From: Stagnihabitans sp038231395 | Lineage (GTDB): Bacteria; Pseudomonadota; Alphaproteobacteria; Rhodobacterales; Rhodobacteraceae | DNA: 64,000 nucleotides | Assembly: GCA_038231395.1 (NCBI GenBank) | Contig: JBBRLL010000021.1 | Span: 4,061-68,060, forward strand | Direction: 5' to 3' | Shown here: positions 45,607 through 53,867 of the stretch, piece after piece | How the letters are laid out: each line of letters begins with the position of its first letter | How positions within the stretch are numbered: position 1 is the first letter of the stretch | Program-made: the position numbers and the translations under genes | The notes under the pieces: model-generated | Seen by the model: only the letters and a program-made list of their open reading frames with translations | Database searches by the model: none | What the model was told of the DNA's origin: nothing

Positions 45607-46484
45607 GCCCGCGCCCCCATGCGTCTGACTACCAAAGACTCCAACAACCGCACCATCAAGATCAAAATCCCTGCCAAAACAGCAGCAGCCACTAAAGCCG
45701 CCCAAACGATGATCGGAGAGCCGAACTGACTGCCGATCAACATTCTCGCGCCAAGCCCCTCAATCGCACCGGTTGGCAATTCACCGACAATCGCACCCAC
45801 CAGACTTGCAGCAATTCCTACCTTCAGTGAAGTGAACAGATAGGGCACCGAAGATGGCAAACGCAGCTTCCAAAAGCGCTGCACATCAGACGCGCTGTAG
45901 GTTTTAAGCTGATCCAACTGCATCTGATCCGGGCTGCGCAATCCTTTGACCATGCCAACCAAGACCGGGAAATAACTCAAGTAGGCCGCAATTATGGTTT
46001 TAGAGACCAGCGCATTCGACACCCCCAGATGGTCACCAAATCCCAAACTATTGGATAAAACCACGATCATCGGCGCAATCGCCACAACCGGCACCGTCTG
46101 GCTGATCACCGCCCACGGCATCAGCCCCAATTCCAGCGGGCGGCTTTGCACGATCCCCACTGCCATCAGAATGCCAAGAAACGTGCCAAGAACAAAGCCC
46201 GAAAAGGTTGAAACCAGCGTCACATAGCCATGATAAATCAACGATTTTTTCGAGGTCACCGGATAGGCCGCCACCCCCTTCCAAACTTCGGCCGCCACCT
46301 GATGCGGCGCGGGCAGAACGGGTCGCTCCTGGACCATCACGTCGGTCACCAACCCTGAAAAGGTCACCGTCGCACCCGATCGCTGAGCCTGATCATAGGT
46401 CCAGGCCGCGTTCAGCCAGACGCAAGCCGCATACCAAAGCAGAAGAATGACAGCCAAAACGCCAAGGACGGGCGCAGATTTCAT
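45603..46484 (-). CDS. ABC transporter permease (pyrimidine-type) 2
   Basis: 293 residues from the ATG at 46484, overlapping the stop of the small DMT-like gene (ATGA). An N-terminal helix (VLGVLAVILLLWYAACVWL) precedes a BPD-type permease core (RSPDQMQLDQLKTYSASDVQRFWKLRLPSSVPYLFTSLKVG). It forms a heterodimer partner for the downstream permease. Its long periplasmic stretch after helix 1 distinguishes it from the partner. Confidence 0.9.
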   Translation of the reverse strand: MKSAPVLGVLAVILLLWYAACVWLNAAWTYDQAQRSGATVTFSGLVTDVMVQERPVLPAPHQVAAEVWKGVAAYPVTSKKSLIYHGYVTLVSTFSGFVLGTFLGILMAVGIVQSRPLELGLMPWAVISQTVPVVAIAPMIVVLSNSLGFGDHLGVSNALVSKTIIAAYLSYFPVLVGMVKGLRSPDQMQLDQLKTYSASDVQRFWKLRLPSSVPYLFTSLKVGIAASLVGAIVGELPTGAIEGLGARMLIGSQFGSPIIVWAALVAAAVLAGILILMVRLLESLVVRRMGARA

Positions 46485-46816
46485 GCGCCACCCCCACTTG
46501 GCCAGGCGATCATGGCAATCGCTACGACCCCCAGCACCACCCCCGCCACTTGCAACGCGCTTGGCCGCTCGCCAAAGAACACGAAAGCGATGACCGTGAT
46601 CGCTATCAGTTGAAACACCAAAGACAGCGCAAGGGCCAGCCCGAGGCCGTTTTCGCGCATCACCTTGACCATCAGAAAGTTTCCCAGACAAAACGCCGCA
46701 AGGGCCGCCACCAGCATCCACGGGCCGCCTTTCACCGCGTAGGTTTTCAACAGCGAATTCGCCAGCATGAACACCCCGGTCGAGGCGGACAGGTAAAGGA
46801 CCACCGTTGCGTTCAT
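46481..46816 (-). CDS. Small DMT/EamA-type membrane protein inside the ABC operon
   Basis: 111 residues with four hydrophobic segments (VVLYLSASTGVFMLANSLL, WMLVAALAAFCLGNFLMV, LALALSLVFQLIAITVIAFVFFG, VAGVVLGVVAIAMIAW), the size and pattern of a single EamA/SMR repeat. GGGGG precedes the ATG at 46816. It is placed between the ATPase and permease genes and coupled to the latter by a four-base overlap. Its contribution to transport is unknown; it may be a secondary exporter or an accessory subunit. Confidence 0.8.
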   Translation of the reverse strand: MNATVVLYLSASTGVFMLANSLLKTYAVKGGPWMLVAALAAFCLGNFLMVKVMRENGLGLALALSLVFQLIAITVIAFVFFGERPSALQVAGVVLGVVAIAMIAWPSGGGA

Positions 46817-46882
46817 CTTACCCCCGGCAAACGCTCTGTCATGCAAAAACACGACGTTAAAAGGAACCAGACCGGACGGCGT

Positions 46883-47662
46883 TCAGTCATCAGAATGCCC
46901 CGCCCGAAGCCCCTCACGCACCCGGTGCGCAATGTCGATAAAGGCCTTGCTGTCACGGATATCCAACGGTCTTTCGCGCGGCAAAGGGCAGTCGATGACA
47001 TCGGTGATCCGGCCGGGACGCGGGCTCATCACCACGATTTTGGTCGACAAATACACCGCTTCAGGGATGGAGTGGGTGACAAAGCAAATCGTCTTTCCCG
47101 TGCGATTCCATAGCTTTAGAAGCTCTTCGTTAAGCCTGTCACGCACAATCTCGTCCAAGGCACCGAAGGGTTCGTCCATCAACAGAATATCCGCATCAAA
47201 GGCCAGAGCCCGCGCAATCGAGGCGCGTTGCTGCATACCGCCCGACAACTGCCACGGAAACTTTTTGCCAAAGCCCGAAAGCTCCACCAATTCCAGAACC
47301 CGGTCAACCCGAGTTGCTTGTTCAATCGCCGAAAAACCCATGATTTCAAGGGGAAGTGAGACGTTCTTCGCAATCGTGCGCCACGGATACAGCCCGGCCG
47401 CCTGAAAAACGTAACCATAGGCCCGCTTGCGTCTGGCCTCGTCCGGCGTCATCCCGTTGACTGTCAGAGTGCCCGCCGTCGGATGCTCTAACGCGGCGAT
47501 TGTCCGAAGGAAAGTTGTTTTACCACAACCACTTGGCCCGATAAAGCTGACGAACTCTCCCTTGCCGACCGTCAGGTTGATATCTTTCAGCGCCTGCACC
47601 GGCCCGTCGCCGGTTTGAAACACCAGATTGATGTCTTTGGCGACAATGACGGCCGCACTCAT
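46883..47662 (-). CDS. ABC transporter ATP-binding protein (nitrate/taurine/pyrimidine type)
   Basis: 259 residues. Walker A GPSGCGKTT, Q-loop YVFQAAGLYPWRT, signature LSGGMQQR, Walker B ILLMDEPFGALDE and the H-loop THSIPEAVYLS are all intact. ATG at 47662 is chosen for an AAGGA five bases upstream; two upstream ATGs (47674, 47683) are alternatives. First gene of the transporter operon (ATPase, DMT-like, permease, permease, binding protein). No RutR-type box is visible in its promoter region. Confidence 0.92.
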   Translation of the reverse strand: MSAAVIVAKDINLVFQTGDGPVQALKDINLTVGKGEFVSFIGPSGCGKTTFLRTIAALEHPTAGTLTVNGMTPDEARRKRAYGYVFQAAGLYPWRTIAKNVSLPLEIMGFSAIEQATRVDRVLELVELSGFGKKFPWQLSGGMQQRASIARALAFDADILLMDEPFGALDEIVRDRLNEELLKLWNRTGKTICFVTHSIPEAVYLSTKIVVMSPRPGRITDVIDCPLPRERPLDIRDSKAFIDIAHRVREGLRAGHSDD

Positions 47663-47817
47663 CGTATCCTTCATGCCATCCAATCCCGATTGCCGCGCGG
47701 CCGGTTTACCTCGGCGAAATCACTGACTGTCACGCTCCGGTCACAGGACCGTCGCGCAGGGCCGTTACCCTGAACACTGCCCCACGCGGGCGTCACAAAC
47801 CTCAAGGGAGCCCTGCC

Positions 47818-48129
47818 ATGCAAACCGCTGAAGACATGATCGCCGCCGCCAAGAGCGCCGCCGAAGCCGCGATGACGACTGTGACCGAAACCGTCAGCCA
47901 TGCAGCAGATGCGCTGGCTGGCATGATGGGCCTGGCCGACCAAGAGACGACCGATGAGGCCGACATGGATGCAGACTTGGATGCAGATCTGGATGCTGAC
48001 ATGGATCCGTCGGACGAAGACATGGACGACGCTGTGGATGACGACATGGACGACAGCGATGACTCCGACGAGGACGAAACCACTGACGGCGCCGATGCGC
48101 ACGCTGTTGAAACGCCCGCCGCCGTCTAA
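47818..48129 (+). CDS. Highly acidic low-complexity small protein
   Basis: 103 residues, over a third Asp or Glu with a single Lys and no Arg. The N-terminal half is a possible amphipathic helix (TAEDMIAAAKSAAEAAMTTV). The second half is Asp-rich (DMDADLDADLDADMD, DDDMDDSDDSDEDE), partly built from 12-base DNA repeats (47968-48003). AAGGGAG lies nine bases before the ATG. No signal peptide. It may bind divalent cations or a basic partner, but this is inference. It is divergent from the ATPase gene and points toward the catabolic operon's 3' end. Confidence 0.7.
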   Translation: MQTAEDMIAAAKSAAEAAMTTVTETVSHAADALAGMMGLADQETTDEADMDADLDADLDADMDPSDEDMDDAVDDDMDDSDDSDEDETTDGADAHAVETPAAV

Positions 48130-48267
48130 GCTGCCCATTCCCCAGCCGCGTCGGACCTCCGGCGCGGTTTCATTAAAAATATCCGTCACTTATTCCCCGA
48201 TTGGCGTTTGCCACACGTTTTCCCATTTCATCATTAAGCTTCAGAATTCGCCCGCATAGGCTTTCAG

Positions 48268-48642
48268 TCATTTTGCATTTCCCGGTTTTGTCAGCCTGAA
48301 ATCAACCCATGTTTTACGGCGATAGAACCAAAGCACCCCCGCCGTGACCAGAACCGCAAGGCCGGGAAAAGCCAAAAGTCCCGGCAACAGTACCCCGCGA
48401 CCGATCCCGCGCCACAAGATCAGCGCCAGACCAGCCTCCGCCACTATCAAACCGGCCCATCCTGCACCCATGACCCTTGCAGGCCGCGTCCAATGCAGCG
48501 GTCCGGACAGTCTGAAGCCAAACGCCCAGCCCACTACGAAGAAGGGCAACGCGATGGCTTGACACAGCAAGACCAATTTCCATGCCAACAACGCGAGGCC
48601 CGTCGTTGCCACGACAAGCCATGGCCAGATGAGCCGCGACAT
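48268..48642 (-). CDS. Small integral membrane protein at the end of the pyrimidine operon
   Basis: 124 residues with about four hydrophobic segments (LIWPWLVVATTGLALLAWKLVLL, ALPFFVVGWAFGF, MGAGWAGLIVAEAGLALILW, LLAFPGLAVLVTAGVLWFY) and a basic C-terminus. ATG at 48642 is used; a TTG at 48654 is an alternative. It begins about 50 bases after the dihydropyrimidinase stop and may be the last gene of that operon. Not recognised. Confidence 0.65.
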   Translation of the reverse strand: MSRLIWPWLVVATTGLALLAWKLVLLCQAIALPFFVVGWAFGFRLSGPLHWTRPARVMGAGWAGLIVAEAGLALILWRGIGRGVLLPGLLAFPGLAVLVTAGVLWFYRRKTWVDFRLTKPGNAK

Positions 48643-48693
48643 GAAAATCGACAAACCGGCTGTCCAGCGCGCTGCGTTTAAGCCAGGCGATCA

Positions 48694-50145
48694 TCACACC
48701 CCCGTTGCCGGAATGCCAGTCCGCACCACCGGCCTTGGGTTTGTCAAATCCTTCCAGGCACTTAGCGCACGGTTTATCGCGGGCCGCGCCTCACGCGCCA
48801 CAAACTGCCCGTGGCCCTCGCGCGTTTTCACCACCCCGTCGTCAATCGCCACATAGCCCCGCGTCACCGTGTAGCGCGGCAGACCTTTGACCTTTTGCCC
48901 CTCAAACACGTTGTAGTCGATTTTCGACTGCTGGGCGGTGGCTTTGATGGTCTTTTCCTTCGCAGGGTCCCACACCACCAGATCGGCATCCGCCCCCACC
49001 AGCACCGCTCCCTTTTTCGGGTAGCAGTTCAGAATCTTTGCGATGTTGGTTGAGGTGACGGCGACAAACTCATTCATTGTCAGCCGCCCGGTTTGCACGC
49101 CGTGGGTCCACAGCATCGGCATGCGGTCCTCCAACCCCCCGGTTCCATTGGGGATTTTGGAGAAATCGCCGACGCCGAACCGCTTTTGCGCGGTGGTAAA
49201 GGCGCAATGGTCGGTCGCCACGCAAGACAGGCTGCCGCTTTGCAACCCCGCCCAAAGGCTGTCCTGATGCTTTTTGTCGCGGAACGGCGGCGACATCACG
49301 CGCCGGGCGGCATGGTCCCAATCGGGGTTGAAATACTCGCTTTCGTCCAGCGTCAGGTGCTGGATCAGCGGTTCGCCCCAGACGCGTTTGCCCTGTTGGC
49401 GGGCGCGGCGGATCGCTTCATGCGCGTCCTCGCAGGAAGTGTGCACCACATACAGCGGCACGCCCGCCATGTCGGCGATCATGATGGCGCGGTTGGTGGC
49501 CTCCCCTTCGACCTGCGGCGGACGAGAGAAGGCGTGCGCTTCGGGGCCGGTATTGCCCTCGGCCAGCAGTTTGGCGGTCAGTTCGGCCACCACATCGCCG
49601 TTTTCGGCATGGACCAAGGCGAGGCCGCCCAGATCGCCAACCCGTTTGAAAGATTGGTACATTTCATCATCGTTGACCATCAAGGCGCCCTTGTAGGCCA
49701 TGAAATGCTTGAAAGAGGTCATGCCGGCCTTGACCGAGGCCTCCATATCCTCCCAGACCTTCTGGCCCCACCAGGTGATCGCCATATGGTAAGAATAGTC
49801 GCACGAGGCCCGCCCGGATTTGTTGTGCCACATGCTTGCCGCATCCATCAGCCCCTGCCCCTGCCCCGGCAGAACGAAATCCACCAACATGGTGGTGCCA
49901 CCACTTAGGGCCGCCCGCGTGCCGGATTCAAAATCATCCGTCGAATAGGTCCCCATGAACGGCATCTCCAGATGCGTATGCGGATCAATCCCGCCGGGCA
50001 TGACATAACAGCCGGAGGCATCGAGTTCGCGGTCGCCCTTGAGGTTCGGACCGATGGCGGTGATCACGCCGTTGTCGATGGCAACATCTGCGGCATAGGT
50101 GAGATCAGCGGTAACGATGGTGCCGTTCTTGATGATGGTGGTCAT
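48694..50145 (-). CDS. hydA: Dihydropyrimidinase (hydantoinase)
   Basis: Zinc amidohydrolase opening 5,6-dihydrouracil or dihydrothymine to the N-carbamoyl-beta-amino acid, step 2 of reductive pyrimidine breakdown. 483 residues. Metal-site residues visible are HTHLE, the carbamylated Lys in MTSFKHFMAYKG, HAENGD, VVHTSCEDAH and ATDHCAFT. Length and order match family members. The ATG overlaps the stop of the small HEPN-like gene by four bases, so it is downstream in the RutR-controlled operon. Confidence 0.95.
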   Translation of the reverse strand: MTTIIKNGTIVTADLTYAADVAIDNGVITAIGPNLKGDRELDASGCYVMPGGIDPHTHLEMPFMGTYSTDDFESGTRAALSGGTTMLVDFVLPGQGQGLMDAASMWHNKSGRASCDYSYHMAITWWGQKVWEDMEASVKAGMTSFKHFMAYKGALMVNDDEMYQSFKRVGDLGGLALVHAENGDVVAELTAKLLAEGNTGPEAHAFSRPPQVEGEATNRAIMIADMAGVPLYVVHTSCEDAHEAIRRARQQGKRVWGEPLIQHLTLDESEYFNPDWDHAARRVMSPPFRDKKHQDSLWAGLQSGSLSCVATDHCAFTTAQKRFGVGDFSKIPNGTGGLEDRMPMLWTHGVQTGRLTMNEFVAVTSTNIAKILNCYPKKGAVLVGADADLVVWDPAKEKTIKATAQQSKIDYNVFEGQKVKGLPRYTVTRGYVAIDDGVVKTREGHGQFVAREARPAINRALSAWKDLTNPRPVVRTGIPATGV

Positions 50146-50660
50146 GCTTTGTCTTTCCCAAACTTGGCAAGAGTTTCCTTGACTTGCGCGCTTTCGTGGA
50201 AAGCTCGACCGAGAACCAAGACGAGATTCACGGCCTCGCGGATTTCTAGGGTCATTTCGAAACTTGGTGCTGCTTCATTGATTCCATCGCGAAAAGTGAC
50301 GTGGTCGTTGACGAAGTCTACACGAGCATGTGAGACCGCATTTCGGATGGATCGGAGGACGTCGGAGTTGAACAGCTTTTTATTTTTGTCAGACAACTCA
50401 CTGTCGGCTAGAGCGCGTTCAACCACTACATCCAACAGTCCGTCTCGTTTCCAGCGCTCTCGGGGAAAAACAAGCAAAGTGTAAAGCATTCCTAGCAGGC
50501 GTGTCTGGCGGTGCAGAAATGCGCCATTTGGCCTCAGTCCGAACCTTGGAACTACAGTTGACGAGGCCTTTTGAATTGAAACGCTCTGAGCCAACGCCTC
50601 TTCTAAGACATAATACTCAATAAATGCCGCAGTCGGCACCCAGTCGTTTACATCAATCAC
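50142..50660 (-). CDS. HEPN-like (RX4H) protein embedded in the pyrimidine operon
   Basis: 172 residues from a GTG at 50660 that overlaps the upstream stop (GTGA); its own stop overlaps hydA (ATGA). The product is mostly helical with a central motif LRSIRNAVSHARVDF, where Arg106-x4-His111 matches the RX4H signature of HEPN domains, many of which are RNases or nucleotidyltransferase partners. GC content is about 51% by counting sampled lines, clearly below the neighbours. Not recognised beyond the motif. The tight overlaps suggest stable co-translation with the catabolic enzymes despite a probably foreign origin. Confidence 0.75.
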   Translation of the reverse strand: MIDVNDWVPTAAFIEYYVLEEALAQSVSIQKASSTVVPRFGLRPNGAFLHRQTRLLGMLYTLLVFPRERWKRDGLLDVVVERALADSELSDKNKKLFNSDVLRSIRNAVSHARVDFVNDHVTFRDGINEAAPSFEMTLEIREAVNLVLVLGRAFHESAQVKETLAKFGKDKA

Positions 50661-51904
50661 CCCACCACCTCCGCCACGTCCAAAACCGCGTGCAGCATCA
50701 CATCCGTCCCAGCAGCCGCCCATTCCGGCGAGATCTCCTCAGCCTCATTATGCGACAGCCCCCCAACACAGGGGCACATCACCATCACGGTGGGGGCTAT
50801 GCGGTTGATCCAGCAGGCGTCGTGGCCGGCACCGCTCACGATATCCTGATGTGAATAACCCAGCTTTTCAGCGGCGTGCCGGACGATTTTTACAAGGCCC
50901 GGATCAAAGGTCACCGGGTCGAAATGGCCGACAGGCTCAATAGAAATCCCCAAGCCCAACTCCGCCGCCACCGCCGCAGCCGCCCGCTCCACCTCGCCGC
51001 GCATCAGGTCCAGCTTGGCTTGCTCGGGGGAACGGATGTCCACGGTGAACACCACACGCCCCGGGATCACGTTGCGGGAGTTCGGATAGACCTTCACCTG
51101 CCCCACGGCCCCGACCGCGTTCGGCTGATGGCTCATCGCGATCTGATGCACCCGTTCGGTGATCCGCGCCATGCCAAGCCCGGCATTCACCCGCATTGCC
51201 ATGGGCGTGGAGCCGGTATGGGCGTCCTTGCCGGTCAGCGTAATCTCCAGCCACCACAGACCCTGACCGTGGGTGACAACGCCAATCGTCTTGCCCGCAG
51301 CCTCCAGAATTGGCCCCTGCTCTATATGCAGTTCGAACATGGCGTGGATCTTCCTCGCACCGACAACTTCAGAACCGACCCAGCCAATCCGCGCCAGCTC
51401 CTCGCCAAACGTCAGACCGTCAAGATCGCGGCGGCTTTTGGCATAATCCTGCGTGTGCAGGCCCGCGAACACCCCTGAAGCCAGCATGGCGGGGGCAAAC
51501 CGCGCGCCCTCCTCATTGGTCCAGTTGGTCACGACAATCGGGTGTCGGGTCTTGATCCCAAGGTCGTTCAGGCTGCGAACCACCTCCAACGCGCCCAGAA
51601 CCCCCAAAACGCCGTCATATTTCCCGCCGGTTGGCTGGGTGTCGAGGTGAGAGCCCATGTAGACCGGCAACGCCTCGGCATCCTGACCGGCACGGGTGGC
51701 AAACATGTTGCCCATCGTGTCCACGCCCATCGTCATGCCCGCATCGGCACACCAGCGCGCAAACAGGTGGCGGCCCTCACTGTCGGCATCGGTCAGGGTC
51801 TGGCGGTTGTTGCCGCCGGCCACGCCCGGACCGATCAGGGCCATCGCCATCAGACTGTCCCACAGGCGCTGCGGATTGGTCCGGATGTTTTCGCCGACAG
51901 CCAT
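50657..51904 (-). CDS. N-carbamoyl-beta-alanine amidohydrolase / allantoate amidohydrolase-type Zn hydrolase
   Basis: 415 residues of the M20-type hydantoinase/carbamoylase family. Metal-binding blocks are GSHLDTQPTGGKYDGVLG, NWTNEEGARFAPAM, ELHIEQGPILE and the C-terminal GLSHNEAE. In this setting it should hydrolyse N-carbamoyl-beta-alanine to beta-alanine, ammonia and CO2, the last step of reductive pyrimidine breakdown. Start at 51904 has GGGGAG upstream. It is the first gene of the operon, 69 bases downstream of a perfect RutR box. Confidence 0.92.
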   Translation of the reverse strand: MAVGENIRTNPQRLWDSLMAMALIGPGVAGGNNRQTLTDADSEGRHLFARWCADAGMTMGVDTMGNMFATRAGQDAEALPVYMGSHLDTQPTGGKYDGVLGVLGALEVVRSLNDLGIKTRHPIVVTNWTNEEGARFAPAMLASGVFAGLHTQDYAKSRRDLDGLTFGEELARIGWVGSEVVGARKIHAMFELHIEQGPILEAAGKTIGVVTHGQGLWWLEITLTGKDAHTGSTPMAMRVNAGLGMARITERVHQIAMSHQPNAVGAVGQVKVYPNSRNVIPGRVVFTVDIRSPEQAKLDLMRGEVERAAAAVAAELGLGISIEPVGHFDPVTFDPGLVKIVRHAAEKLGYSHQDIVSGAGHDACWINRIAPTVMVMCPCVGGLSHNEAEEISPEWAAAGTDVMLHAVLDVAEVVG

Positions 51905-51972
51905 GACACACTCCCCATGCGACGCGATTCTTTTCTTTTCACCCCGAAGGGTTTGCAGGAAGGCTACAGTCC

Positions 51973-51988
51973 TTGACCATATGGTCAA
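51973..51988 (-). promoter_or_regulatory. RutR operator
   Basis: TTGACCATATGGTCAA is a perfect 16-base palindrome and matches the known RutR box TTGACCA-N2-TGGTCAA. It is 69 bases upstream of the first pyrimidine-catabolism gene. On the minus strand it also contains a TTGACC -35-like hexamer, so a bound repressor would block the promoter and be released by uracil or thymine. Confidence 0.9.
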
Positions 51989-52004
51989 CTGAATTGTGGA
52001 CGCC

Positions 52005-52592
52005 TCGATTGGCGGGCTGCGATGGCTGCACGGCAGCGGCCAAGTTATGGGCAGACAACGGGGTATGTGGCGCGTCAGGCGAGCGCAACGCATGGGTCGG
52101 ACAGGTGAAGATCGGGCCCGGCCAACCATGCCTGCACCTCGATGGGATGGGTGCCTGACTTTGATTTTCGCGACAGTGCATACGGCATTGCAACCGAACG
52201 ATAGACAGGAATGAAGTCAGATGGGCGAACCAAGTTCGATGCAATCCCGAACCTGACCCGAATATCCGACCCTGTGAAAGGCGTTCCGCACAGCGTTTTG
52301 ACCAGCGCCGAGCTGATCGGCCACCTTGGCGAAGGTGACACCGCGAAGTTCCGCAAGACATCCGAGGATAGCGACGAACGCTGTTACCAATCCGACGGGC
52401 GTGCGGTGACGTTGCAGCGCGCCGTGAGCATCTTTCCGGAGTTTCGGATGAACGGAACGAGCAATGCCGTCTACATCGGCTGCGGCTCGGGTGGGGTGGG
52501 TGGGAGCCGCCTGCCGGGGGCCTTTCGTCACCGCCTTGGACAGGCCGCAGCTTCTCCCCTACACTCACCCCGAACCGCAGAAAGGAACCGCC
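52005..52592. other. 588-base interval without recognisable gene
   Basis: Short open frames occur on both strands, but none has a family-like sequence or a good start, and codon patterns look random. It may be decayed coding DNA. The last 12 bases (GAAAGGAACC) are the ribosome binding site of the next gene. Confidence 0.45.
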
Positions 52593-53051
52593 ATGACCGC
52601 CCCGACCTTAGCAGAACTGGAGGCGCAGGAAGCCTCGCTGATCCTGCCCTCGTTTGACGAAACCATCGCCTGCCGGTTGGGTGCCGCTTTGGTCAACCTT
52701 GCCCAAGTGCGCAACCTTCCCGTCGTAATCAACATCCGCAGCGCCAACCGGACCTTTTTTCACGCGGCTTTGCCGGGGTCTTCAGCCAATAATGACGCGT
52801 GGGCGCGGCGCAAGTCCAACCTGACCTTGCAGATGGGCCGTGCCTCGCTGATCATCGGTATGAAAAACGCCGAGCGGGGCCGCACCCTGGCGACCGAGGG
52901 CCTGTTGGAGGCTGACTATGCCGACCATGGCGGTGCAGTTCCCCTGCGCGTGGCCGCGGCTGGCTTTGTCGCGGTGGCGACCGTCTCGGGTCTGCCACAG
53001 GTCGAAGATCACAAGCTGGTGGTCGAGGGGATCTTGGCGCTGTTGGGTTGA
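52593..53051 (+). CDS. UPF0303 (HbpS-like heme-degrading domain) protein
   Basis: 152 residues, the length of the family. Typical blocks are LPSFDETIACRLGAALVN, VVINIRSANRTFFHAALPGS and the C-terminal AAGFVAVATVSGLPQVEDH followed by LVVEGI. Related proteins (HbpS/GlcG-like fold) bind heme or small ligands and form oligomers; the reaction is unknown. AAAGGA lies eight bases before the ATG at 52593. The next gene begins 17 bases after the stop. Confidence 0.85.
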   Translation: MTAPTLAELEAQEASLILPSFDETIACRLGAALVNLAQVRNLPVVINIRSANRTFFHAALPGSSANNDAWARRKSNLTLQMGRASLIIGMKNAERGRTLATEGLLEADYADHGGAVPLRVAAAGFVAVATVSGLPQVEDHKLVVEGILALLG

Positions 53052-53068
53052 CGGGACAGGAGGTTGCG

Positions 53069-53587
53069 ATGCGTGCTGTAATTTTAGCGACGGTGCTGCT
53101 GTCTGGCTGCGTCCTGCATTCCAAAACGCCAATTTACGGCGAGGTTGATGCCGTGCCTGTGCTTGGCACCAAGGCCCTCAACTTCAAGGTGGCCACCCGT
53201 GACAATGGCATCTGGATGGCCGCTGACAATCCTGTCGCGCGGATCGTGCCCGAGGGGAGGCACTACGTTTTGCCGGACCCGGCCACGCCGAAAGACTTGT
53301 CCACAGCCGGCCGCTACTTCTTTATTCCCCTAGGCGGACAGCGCTATCTGATCGAGGCGGTGGCAGGTGGCGAGGCGGACTATGCGGTGGCCACTTGGGA
53401 TGGCATCACCCTTCTGGTCAGCGCCATGGACTGCGACGCGTTGAAAAGCGGCGGCAAGGCCGGGGCGCTGGTGACATTCAAAGACGACGATTGCAGCCTT
53501 ATCCCCGATGGCGTCCAGCAGGCTCAGGCGCTTGTAACACTGTCGGAGTTGACAGGCCCACCGACGTTGCGGTTCACCAGACGCTGA
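53069..53587 (+). CDS. Putative lipoprotein, unknown function
   Basis: 172 residues from the ATG at 53069 with AGGAGG five bases upstream. A short lipoprotein signal (AVILATVLLSGC) gives lipidated Cys near residue 14. The mature part is beta-rich with no recognised family (GTKALNFKVATRDNG, YVLPDPATPKDLSTAG, LSELTGPPTLRF). It is probably co-transcribed with the UPF0303 gene. Confidence 0.75.
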   Translation: MRAVILATVLLSGCVLHSKTPIYGEVDAVPVLGTKALNFKVATRDNGIWMAADNPVARIVPEGRHYVLPDPATPKDLSTAGRYFFIPLGGQRYLIEAVAGGEADYAVATWDGITLLVSAMDCDALKSGGKAGALVTFKDDDCSLIPDGVQQAQALVTLSELTGPPTLRFTRR

Positions 53588-53770
53588 CAGCGCCTTGGGT
53601 GGCCCTGCCGCCGACGCAATACCATTTGCATCCGGGGCAGTTCTGCTGACAGCCTTGCCCACTGAGCCAGCCCTGACTGACCCGACCACCGCAAATCCGA
53701 CGGCCACCGACCTGACCAATACGGACCCACTCATCACAAACCTGACCACCGCACACCAGCCCATCGCCGA

Positions 53771-53815
53771 CCCGACCGATACTGACCCGAAAGACACTGA
53801 CCCGACCGACACTGA
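53771..53815. repeat. 15-bp tandem repeat upstream of the rutR-like gene
   Basis: Units CCCGACCGATACTGA (53771), CCCGAAAGACACTGA (53786) and CCCGACCGACACTGA (53801) are adjacent, with looser copies extending back to about 53670. The array fills the interval in which the promoter of the regulator gene must lie. Confidence 0.85.
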
Positions 53816-53867
53816 CCCGACCACAACAGGCGTTTCCGCTGCACGCCAGACCCCAACAGGACACCCG

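Noticed and set aside
47663..47817. TPP riboswitch or RutR box upstream of the THI5-like transporter operon
   Set aside because: No CTGAGA-type thi box core or TGACCA-N2-TGGTCA palindrome could be found in this interval.
53595..53867. N-terminal extension of the RutR-like protein
   Set aside because: It is made of repeat-derived TDP-type residues and the TetR domain begins right after the ATG at 53868.
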